Shown here: positions 1 through 6,400 of the stretch, in pieces
Layout of the letters: each line of letters opens with the position of its first letter
Numbering within the stretch: position 1 is the first letter of the stretch
Source: an uncultured bacterium
GTDB lineage: Bacteria; Cyanobacteriota; Vampirovibrionia; Gastranaerophilales; Gastranaerophilaceae
Assembly: GCA_947169755.1 (NCBI GenBank)
Contig: CAMVQX010000033.1
Span: forward strand, 1-12,755
Reading direction: 5' to 3'
Length of the DNA: 12,755 nt
Program-made: the position numbers and the translations under genes
Notes under the pieces: model-generated
What the model was told of the DNA's origin: nothing
What the model saw: only the letters and a program-made list of their open reading frames with translations
Databases searched by the model: none

Positions 1-1027
1 ATGATATACGTTTATCAGTAGGATTAAACTTCAATACATAAGTATCAATCTTGTCGCCTACCTGCAAAATAGCATCTTTCTTACCTTGAAGTTCAACGAC
101 TTCAGCATGAGGTAACAACGCCTCAACACCCGGGAATACTTCTACAAAAGCACCAAAATGTTTGATTCTTGTAATTGTACCTTCAACCTTATCACCTTCT
201 TTAATCGCCTTTTCAGCTTCAACCCACGGATCAGGTTCAAGATTTTTCAAGCTTAAAGATACTCTTTGTTTGTCATGGTCAACTGCAATAACTTCAACGT
301 CAATTTTATCACCTACATGCAAAATATCTGTCGGGTGATCAATCCAACGCCAAGATAATTGTGATAACGGCAACAAACCATCAATACCGCCCAAATCTAC
401 GAAAGCACCAAAATCTGTAATTCTTACAACATCACCTTTTACGATTTGTCCCGGTTCAATTTGTGAAAACACATTTTTTCTTGCCTCAACTGCAGTGTCT
501 TCGTATACTTTCTTATTAGAAAGAATAAAGTTGTTTTGAGCTGCATCAAGTGTTAAAATTTTAACTTCCAACTTTCCGCCGACTTCAAGTTCATTTTCCT
601 TTGCTCTCAACTGAGAAGAAGGAATAAAACCTCTCACTCCGGAAATTTCAACCAATACGCCGCCTTTTACAACTCCGACAATTGTTGCCAAAATTGTTTC
701 ATCAGCTTCTTTAGCTTTTTCCAATTCTTTCCAAGCATAAGCAAAATCAACCTTCTTACGAGAAAGCAGGAACTTACCGTCTTCATCTTCTTCTTTTATG
801 ATGAGAAATTCGTATTCCTGCCCTTTTTCATATTTCTTTTCAACGTCTTCGCCTTTATCAACGGCTTCTCTTTCCGGCATAATCGCAATTGTTTTTGCTC
901 CAATATCTACCATTACACCTTGGCTGTCGTATCCGCAAACGATACCTTTGACTAAATCGCCTTTTTGAAACTTATAATCATATTGTTTCAACAATTCTTC
1001 AAAATCTAATTCTTTTTTAGTAGCCAT
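1..1027 (-). CDS. rpsA: 30S ribosomal protein S1 (3' end beyond window)
   Basis: Ribosomal protein S1 binds mRNA on the small subunit and helps load structured or weakly Shine-Dalgarno mRNAs. The reverse-strand frame opens with ATG at 1025-1027 (MATKKELDFEELL) and stays open to the window edge, giving 342 residues without a stop. Four successive S1 (OB-fold) repeats are visible: about residues 22-91, 108-172, 192-261 and 277 to the edge. Repeats 3 and 4 carry the RNA-binding pattern FGAFV (206-210 and 291-295), and repeat 3 ends in the typical RVSLSLKNL. Repeats 1 and 2 are more divergent, as in S1 proteins where they contact the ribosome. A GTGGGG stretch sits about 5-10 bases before the start, and a good promoter lies upstream. 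The number of repeats after the fourth cannot be seen. The identification is secure. Confidence 0.96.
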   Translation of the reverse strand, partial: MATKKELDFEELLKQYDYKFQKGDLVKGIVCGYDSQGVMVDIGAKTIAIMPEREAVDKGEDVEKKYEKGQEYEFLIIKEEDEDGKFLLSRKKVDFAYAWKELEKAKEADETILATIVGVVKGGVLVEISGVRGFIPSSQLRAKENELEVGGKLEVKILTLDAAQNNFILSNKKVYEDTAVEARKNVFSQIEPGQIVKGDVVRITDFGAFVDLGGIDGLLPLSQLSWRWIDHPTDILHVGDKIDVEVIAVDHDKQRVSLSLKNLEPDPWVEAEKAIKEGDKVEGTITRIKHFGAFVEVFPGVEALLPHAEVVELQGKKDAILQVGDKIDTYVLKFNPTDKRIS

Positions 1028-1057
1028 CTTAACCCCACATTCTATATCATGTGGAGT

Positions 1058-1086
1058 ATTGTAACAAAGTTTGTAAAATTTGTAAA
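1058..1086 (-). promoter_or_regulatory. sigma-70-type promoter of rpsA
   Basis: On the reverse strand a -35 box TTTACA (1081-1086) and a -10 box TACAAT (1058-1063) are separated by exactly 17 bases. Transcription would begin near 1051, leaving a leader of about 24 bases before the rpsA ATG. The boxes lie in the 97-base gap after valS, so rpsA need not depend on valS transcription. Three copies of TTGTAAA (1071-1077, 1080-1086, 1092-1098) overlap the -35 area. Confidence 0.7.
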
Positions 1087-1124
1087 GAATTTTGTAAATT
1101 TAGTTTAAGTCTTAAGCTTGTCAT

Positions 1125-3779
1125 TCAAGACTTTAGAGAACAAATTAAATCAGAAACAGATTTTTCTTGAACTTCAATTTCTTCAATTCTGTCTTTTGTC
1201 TGTTGTATAAGCTCTTGCGGAGCATTTGCAACAAATTTAGGATTATTTATTCTGCCGTTTAATGAATTCTTTTCTGCAGTTAATTTATCCAATTTCTTTT
1301 GCTGACGAGCAATCTCAGCATTTAAATCAATCAAATCAGCAAGAGGAATTATTATTTTTGAAGCTGAAACAACGGCTGCAGCTGATTTTGGAGGAACCGG
1401 TGCAACCATATCCGCATAACTGATATTCTCAACCCTTGCCAAACGTTGAATATATGCTTCAATTGCTTCAAAAATAGGTTTTTCTGACTTCTCAGCACGA
1501 ATTTCAATGTTGCATTTTACAGATGGTGAAATATTAAAGCTTTGACGTACATTTCTTAGGGAAGAAATTGTTTCAAAAACCAATTCCATTTGTTGAGCTT
1601 CTTTTGAAAATTCTAATTCTGTTTTAAATACAGGAAATTCTGCCACAATAAGTGCTTTTTCGTTTACAGATTTTGCCTTCGGAACAAGCTGCCATACGCT
1701 TTCAGTAATATGAGGCATGATAGGATGGAGCATTCTTAATGCCATATCCAAAACATATCTCAAAACTCTTTGCGTATTAAGTTTCAAACTACTGTCTGCA
1801 AGCTGAATTTTTGCAATTTCGACATACCAATCACAATAAGAATTCCAGAAGAAATCGTAAAGAACATGTGCAACTTCACCAATTCTGTATTCTTTAATAT
1901 TTTCATTGACTTCTTTTGCAGTTTTATTTAATTTATCTAAAATCCATCTGTCAGCGATTGTTAAATTGCTAAAATCTATATCTTTATCATCAACACCATC
2001 AAGGTTCATCAATACAAAACGTGAAGCATTCCAAATTTTATTTGCAAAATTTCTGCCATACTCAAATCTTTCTTCGCTCATCTTGATATCTTGACCGCCA
2101 TATGTACATAAAGATGTCATAGTAAATCGCAAAGCATCACAACCATATTGGTCAATAATTTTAACCGGATCAATTGTGTTTCCTTTGGACTTGGACATTT
2201 TTTGACCTTTTTCATCACGAATAAGCCCGTGAATATAAACCGTTGAGAACGGAGCTTTACCGGTAAATTCAAGTCCCATAGTAATCATTCTTGCAACCCA
2301 GAAGAATATAATATCAAAACCTGTTACAAGAGTTGTTGTCGGATAGAATTTTTTAAAATCAGCACTGTCAGTATTTGGCCAACCCATTGTTGAAAATGGC
2401 CATAACCCTGATGAAAACCAAGTATCCAAAACATCTGAATCTTGTGTATAATTTTTCGGATCAGGATTTTCTTTTGCAACAACCATTTCGCCGGTTTCAT
2501 TGTGATAATAAGCCGGAATTTGATGTCCCCACCACAGCTGACGAGAAATACACCAATCTCTGATGTTTTCCATCCAGCCAAGATAATTCTTTTCCCATCT
2601 GTCAGGAACGAATTTTATTCTTCCGTCTTTTACGGCAGCTATAGCTTCTTTTGCCAAAGGTGCCATTTTTACAAACCATTGTTCAGAAAGTAACGGTTCA
2701 ATGGTTGTTCCGCAACGCTGGCATTTACCAACATTATGCTCATGATCCCGTGTTCTTAACAAGAAATTTTGGTAAGACAGCATACCTATGATTTTTTCTC
2801 TTGCCTCATATCTGTCAAGTCCGTGCAATTCTTTTGGCACTTCACCGCAAGCTTTCATTGTACCGTCATTATTGATTACCCAAACAGGTCTTAAGCCATG
2901 ACGTTTACCGACTTCAAAATCATTCGGGTCATGTGCCGGAGTAATTTTTACAGCACCTGTTCCAAAATTCTTATCTACGTATTCATCTGCAATAATAGGA
3001 ATTTCTCTTCCAGAAAGCGGAATTACAACTGTTTTGCCAACCAATTCAGAATATTTATGATCATCAGGATGAACAGCAATTGCTACATCACCAAAAATAG
3101 TTTCCGGACGAGTAGTTGCAACAATAATCGCACCTGATTCACCTTTAAGCGGATATGAAATTTCCCACATATGTCCTTGTTCGGTTGCATATTCGGTTTC
3201 TACATCAGAAATCGCACTGTTACAACGAGGACACCAGTTTACAATATATTTTCCTTTATAAATTAAACCTTTTTCATAAAGTCTGACAAAGACTTCTTTT
3301 ACGGCATCAGAACACCCTTTATCAAACGTAAAGCGTTCTCTTGAGCGGTCAAATGATGCACCCAAACGCTTACATTGGTCGAGAATAGCTGACTTGTGCT
3401 CATTTGCCCATTTCCAAGTTTCTTCAAGAAATTTCTCTCTGCCCAAATCGTAACGCGACAAACCTTGTTCTCTTAATTTTTTCTCAACAACATTTTGAGT
3501 TGCAATACCGGCGTGATCAGTACCAGGAAGCCAAAGAGTCTCATATCCAGACATTCTGTGGTAGCGTACTAAAATATCCTGCAAAGTTTCATCTAACGCA
3601 TGTCCCATATGTAGAACACCTGTAACATTTGGCGGTGGAATTACAATAGAATATGAAGGCTTTGAGCTTGTAGCATCAGCCTTGAAATATTTGCCGTCTT
3701 CCCAGAATTTGTATATTTTTTCTTCTGTTTCTTTTGCGTTATAAACTGTAGGTAAATCTTGAATTTTAGTCGCTGTCAT
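1125..3779 (-). CDS. valS: valine--tRNA ligase
   Basis: Class I aminoacyl-tRNA synthetase that charges tRNA-Val with valine in the cytoplasm and hydrolyses mischarged threonyl-tRNA. The 884 residues match the usual full bacterial length. The sequence shows PPPNVTG followed by the HIGH-class signature HMGH (57-60), the CP1 editing domain with ATTRPETIFGD (221-231), the WWGHQIP block (416-422), and KMSKS (527-531) followed by the anticodon-binding helical domain. A C-terminal coiled-coil arm (about 815-875, rich in Lys/Glu/Gln) is characteristic of ValRS and separates it from IleRS and LeuRS. Two Cys pairs, CPRC (183-186) and CQRC (353-356), could bind zinc; many bacterial ValRS lack them. The start is supported by AAGAGGGA just upstream. 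The gene follows fabI on the same strand, 79 bases away, with an intrinsic terminator between them. No T-box leader is visible. Confidence 0.98.
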   Translation of the reverse strand: MTATKIQDLPTVYNAKETEEKIYKFWEDGKYFKADATSSKPSYSIVIPPPNVTGVLHMGHALDETLQDILVRYHRMSGYETLWLPGTDHAGIATQNVVEKKLREQGLSRYDLGREKFLEETWKWANEHKSAILDQCKRLGASFDRSRERFTFDKGCSDAVKEVFVRLYEKGLIYKGKYIVNWCPRCNSAISDVETEYATEQGHMWEISYPLKGESGAIIVATTRPETIFGDVAIAVHPDDHKYSELVGKTVVIPLSGREIPIIADEYVDKNFGTGAVKITPAHDPNDFEVGKRHGLRPVWVINNDGTMKACGEVPKELHGLDRYEAREKIIGMLSYQNFLLRTRDHEHNVGKCQRCGTTIEPLLSEQWFVKMAPLAKEAIAAVKDGRIKFVPDRWEKNYLGWMENIRDWCISRQLWWGHQIPAYYHNETGEMVVAKENPDPKNYTQDSDVLDTWFSSGLWPFSTMGWPNTDSADFKKFYPTTTLVTGFDIIFFWVARMITMGLEFTGKAPFSTVYIHGLIRDEKGQKMSKSKGNTIDPVKIIDQYGCDALRFTMTSLCTYGGQDIKMSEERFEYGRNFANKIWNASRFVLMNLDGVDDKDIDFSNLTIADRWILDKLNKTAKEVNENIKEYRIGEVAHVLYDFFWNSYCDWYVEIAKIQLADSSLKLNTQRVLRYVLDMALRMLHPIMPHITESVWQLVPKAKSVNEKALIVAEFPVFKTELEFSKEAQQMELVFETISSLRNVRQSFNISPSVKCNIEIRAEKSEKPIFEAIEAYIQRLARVENISYADMVAPVPPKSAAAVVSASKIIIPLADLIDLNAEIARQQKKLDKLTAEKNSLNGRINNPKFVANAPQELIQQTKDRIEEIEVQEKSVSDLICSLKS

Positions 3780-3810
3780 ATAATCCCTCTTTCAAACAAA
3801 AAGATATCAC

Positions 3811-3839
3811 AAAAAAAAAAGAGGCGCAATACACGCCTC
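3811..3839 (-). terminator. intrinsic terminator after fabI
   Basis: Read on the reverse strand: stem GAGGCG (3834-3839), 7-base loop, CGCCTC (3821-3826), then ten consecutive T (3811-3820). This is a canonical Rho-independent terminator 20 bases after the fabI stop codon. On the plus strand the run is A and follows no hairpin, so it acts in one direction only. It lies only 31 bases before the valS start codon, so valS must be transcribed either by read-through or from a promoter not obvious here. Confidence 0.88.
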
Positions 3840-3858
3840 GAGTATGAAAAAAGGTCTT

Positions 3859-4671
3859 TTATACCTTCGGAATAGAATTGGCAATAATTTCCATTTCATC
3901 CAAAGAAGCGTAAACTGCGTGACAACCGCAATCTACGTATAAAATTTGGCCTGTTGTACCTGTTGACAAGTCAGATGCCAAATATAAACCTGCTTTACCA
4001 ACATCCTCCAACGCAACATTGCGATTGAGAGGAGATTTTGCAACTGCGGCTTTAAGCATTTTGTCAAATCCTGAAATACCTTTTGCAGCAAGTGTTTTAA
4101 CAGCACCTGCAGAAATACAGTTAACTCTTACATTTTTCTTGCCTAAATCTGCAGCCAAATATCTCATTGAAGCTTCCAATGCAGCTTTTGCAACACCCAT
4201 AATATTGTAGTTTGCAACAACATATTCAGAACCCAAATAAGTCATAGCAAATACAGATGCACCTTCATTCAAAATAGGTTCAGCATATTTGCAAAGTGTT
4301 ATGAGTGAATATGCGCTAATACCCATTGCTAAATCCCAGCCTGCGCGGGATGTATCAATAAATCTGCCTTGCAAATCTTCTTTTGCAGCAAATGCAACAG
4401 CATGAACAACAAAATCTATTTTACCGTATACTCTTTCACATTCTTTAAATACAGCTGCAACCTCATCCTCTTTTGTAACATCACAGCTCATTATAATTTT
4501 TGCATTCATTTCTTCAGCAAGCGGTCTAACACGTTTTTCCATAGGTTCACCGGCATAAGTAAATGCAATATCAGCACCGGCTTCAAATAATTGTCTTGCT
4601 ATAGCGTAAGCTATCCCGTGGGTATTTGACACACCAAAGATAACTCCCTTTTTACCTTCCATTAATTTCAT
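3859..4671 (-). CDS. fabI: enoyl-[acyl-carrier-protein] reductase FabI
   Basis: NAD(P)H-dependent enoyl-ACP reductase of the short-chain dehydrogenase fold; it catalyses the last reduction of each fatty-acid elongation cycle (type II FAS) in the cytoplasm. The 270 residues match the family length. The nucleotide-binding loop is GVSNTHGIAYAIA (13-25), the FabI-type variant rather than the usual TGxxxGxG. The catalytic set is Tyr145, Tyr155 and Lys162 with the spacing Y-x9-Y-x6-K, followed by MRYLAADLG and VRVNCISAGAVKTLA, both hallmark FabI blocks. At the position of E. coli Gly93 there is Ala93 (HAVAFA). Ala also occurs here in other natural FabI enzymes such as that of S. aureus, so no inhibitor resistance is inferred. 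The first ATG is preferred over Met4 because AAGGGAGA lies about 8 bases before it. The gene has its own promoter and terminator, so it is probably monocistronic. Confidence 0.97.
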   Translation of the reverse strand: MKLMEGKKGVIFGVSNTHGIAYAIARQLFEAGADIAFTYAGEPMEKRVRPLAEEMNAKIIMSCDVTKEDEVAAVFKECERVYGKIDFVVHAVAFAAKEDLQGRFIDTSRAGWDLAMGISAYSLITLCKYAEPILNEGASVFAMTYLGSEYVVANYNIMGVAKAALEASMRYLAADLGKKNVRVNCISAGAVKTLAAKGISGFDKMLKAAVAKSPLNRNVALEDVGKAGLYLASDLSTGTTGQILYVDCGCHAVYASLDEMEIIANSIPKV

Positions 4672-4695
4672 AATAAAGTCTCCCTTTTCGTTTGT

Positions 4696-4724
4696 ATTCT
4701 AACACGAACCTTTTTTTTTAACAA
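4696..4724 (-). promoter_or_regulatory. sigma-70-type promoter of fabI
   Basis: The reverse strand carries -35 TTGTTA (4719-4724), a 17-base spacer containing a run of A, and -10 TAGAAT (4696-4701). The predicted start of transcription is near 4689, giving a leader of about 17 bases that contains the AAGGGAGA ribosome-binding site. No FapR- or FabT-like operator was recognised around it. The divergent plus-strand gene has no equally convincing promoter in the same 153-base gap. Confidence 0.68.
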
Positions 4725-4786
4725 GTCATTTAATTTTTCAAAATTTTATTAACTTTTGTAACAACATGCAAACATGCTGAAATCGC

Positions 4787-4801
4787 AACTTTTTAAAAGT
4801 T
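4787..4801. repeat. AT-rich palindrome upstream of the plus-strand gene
   Basis: AACTTTTTAAAAGTT is a perfect palindrome (7-base arms around one T) in the gap between divergent fabI and the unknown gene, 23 bases before the preferred ATG at 4825. It could be an operator or simply chance in AT-rich DNA. If the gene started at the earlier ATG (4774), the palindrome would lie inside coding sequence, which is a mild argument against that start. Confidence 0.3.
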
Positions 4802-4824
4802 TTTATTTATTTGAGAGAGTATTT

Positions 4825-6357
4825 ATGCCTATTAATAATGTAATAAACACGAATAAAATCAGCGAGATTTTAAAAGGCACGACAGTAAGAAGAACGCGCG
4901 CCGCACAATCTCCTGCTTATTTAAGCAAATTCGGTTCTATATTTAATGCACCGGGCGTAAAACAACCTGCGCAGCCGCAATTCACCGAAAGAGCAAACAT
5001 TGCGGAATTAAATGCAAAACAAAGTCTTAAAGATTTGGAAGATAAAAAACCTTCCAAAGAAAAATCTTCTGTTGAAGAGAAATTTGGGGATATTAACAGT
5101 GTCTCTGACGGCAAAAAAGCTGTTTCAGAAGGTAATTCTATCAAAGGTACAACCCAAAAACTCACAAAACAAACTCAAGGTGATACAAAAATTGTCCAAC
5201 AATTCAGCACCGGAGCTCAAAAACTTGAAGGACAAATTATAAAAGATGATAAAAAGTTTGCATCAACTTTTAAAACCGAACAAAACGAGCTCAAGAAAAA
5301 CAATCAAAAACTTGATAAATTAAACAAAGAACAAGAAAATATACAAAAAGAAGTAAACAACGCTCAACATGAACTTGACAGCTTATTAGCATCTAACTCA
5401 TTTAGCGGCAGCAGCGGAGCCGGAGGAGTCTCAAACAAATCCGGAAGAATATCTGAACTCCAACATTTTATCGGTGCAAAAGTCGGTTTGATGCAGAACA
5501 ACGGCAAAGTTGTATATTCACTTCAACGTAATCAAACAAGAACATTAGGCCGTTTAAACAGAACAAATGCACAATACATTAAAATCAATAACATGAATCG
5601 TAAAAACATGCAGGCTGAAGAAGTCAAGACAAATAAAGTTATTGATGTTGCAAATAAAGTTGAGCAATACAGCGTAATGGCACAATCTGCAGGGCAGGCT
5701 ATAAACATTGCAGGTATGGCACTAGTAGCATTAGGTGGAGCAACATCCAGCTTCTTTGGAGCAGGCGGAGCACTAATTGCAATCGGTAAGGTAATGCAAA
5801 AAGTCGGTAAAGTTGTTGAACTTGTCGGACAATACGGGCAAACTGCTGCTGGTTTGACAAAAACAGGAGCATACGCAGCCGAAGGCAACATAATGGGTGC
5901 AATGGCAAGCGCTGCATCAGCTATGCAATCCGGTGCGGCTGCAGTTGCCGGAACCAAAAATATTAAAACTGAATTCCAAGCAATAAATGCCAAAGCAGAA
6001 GCAACTAAACAAACAGGACAAGCTAAATTTGAAGCTAAAAAAGAGTTTAAAACAGAATATGGAGATAAATCAAAAGAAGAAATAAAAGCTGCGGGCGGTA
6101 AAAAGAAAATTATTGCCGATAAAGTGGCTGAAAAAACAAAAGATATAAAACAAAATCCCGTAGATTGGGGCGCTGAATTAACAAAACTCGGAAATAGTGC
6201 AACAAATATAGCCGGAGTATTCATGCAAAATAATGCAATTGAACAGATGAGCAGAAGACCAAACAAAAACTTACAACCATTCCAAATGGATGCCAGAATG
6301 CAAAGGATTATGGAACGCAATCAAAGATATAGACGTCATGCAGCAGCTTATGTATAA
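4825..6357 (+). CDS. hypothetical coiled-coil protein with Gly/Ala-rich hydrophobic region
   Basis: Family not recognised. The preferred start (MPINNVINTNK) gives 510 residues and has a GAGAGAG stretch 5-11 bases upstream. An in-frame ATG at 4774 would add 17 residues but has no ribosome-binding site. In the 510-residue numbering: a polar, Lys/Gln/Asn-rich N-terminal third without a signal peptide; a predicted coiled coil about 148-188 (ELKKNNQKLDKLNKEQENIQ); a Gly/Ser hinge about 192-205; a long small-residue hydrophobic region about 285-375 with glycine-zipper spacing (IAGMALVALGGA, GAGGALIAIG, GAMASAASAMQSGAAA); a Lys-rich segment; and an Arg/Met/Gln-rich tail ending RYRRHAAAYV. This coiled-coil plus hydrophobic-helix plan resembles secreted pore-forming or translocator proteins in general, but no specific homology is claimed. 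It is divergent from fabI and convergent with the adhesin. Confidence 0.85.
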   Translation: MPINNVINTNKISEILKGTTVRRTRAAQSPAYLSKFGSIFNAPGVKQPAQPQFTERANIAELNAKQSLKDLEDKKPSKEKSSVEEKFGDINSVSDGKKAVSEGNSIKGTTQKLTKQTQGDTKIVQQFSTGAQKLEGQIIKDDKKFASTFKTEQNELKKNNQKLDKLNKEQENIQKEVNNAQHELDSLLASNSFSGSSGAGGVSNKSGRISELQHFIGAKVGLMQNNGKVVYSLQRNQTRTLGRLNRTNAQYIKINNMNRKNMQAEEVKTNKVIDVANKVEQYSVMAQSAGQAINIAGMALVALGGATSSFFGAGGALIAIGKVMQKVGKVVELVGQYGQTAAGLTKTGAYAAEGNIMGAMASAASAMQSGAAAVAGTKNIKTEFQAINAKAEATKQTGQAKFEAKKEFKTEYGDKSKEEIKAAGGKKKIIADKVAEKTKDIKQNPVDWGAELTKLGNSATNIAGVFMQNNAIEQMSRRPNKNLQPFQMDARMQRIMERNQRYRRHAAAYV

Positions 6358-6388
6358 AAAAATACCCTCATTACTGAGGGTATTTTTT
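6357..6388. terminator. bidirectional intrinsic terminator
   Basis: A 14-base perfect inverted repeat (6357-6370 with 6375-6388; core TACCCTCA/TGAGGGTA, loop TTAC) has six A on one side and six T on the other. Either strand therefore reads as a GC-containing hairpin followed by a T run. It begins at the last base of the plus-strand stop codon and lies 12 bases past the adhesin stop codon, so it should end both convergent transcripts. Confidence 0.92.
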
Positions 6389-6400
6389 ATTATCAGTTAT

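Noticed and set aside
1107..1133. Inverted repeat AAGTCTT/AAGACTT around the valS stop codon as a terminator
   Set aside because: Seven AT-rich base pairs with a 13-base loop and no T run on the reverse strand; too weak to call.
3780..3858. T-box riboswitch upstream of valS
   Set aside because: The gap is only 79 bases and holds a simple hairpin with a T run; there is no room for a specifier stem and no T-box sequence.
4774..4776. ATG at 4774 as the start of the unknown plus-strand gene
   Set aside because: No ribosome-binding sequence precedes it, and the extra 17 residues would include an AT-rich palindrome; the ATG at 4825 has GAGAGAG upstream. It is not fully excluded.
5532..6320. 262-residue minus-strand open frame inside the unknown plus-strand gene
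   Set aside because: Composition is Ala/Cys/Phe-rich as expected of an antisense shadow over Gly/Ala-rich and Lys/Gln-rich codons. No promoter or ribosome-binding site, and it would run against a gene with a well-placed terminator.
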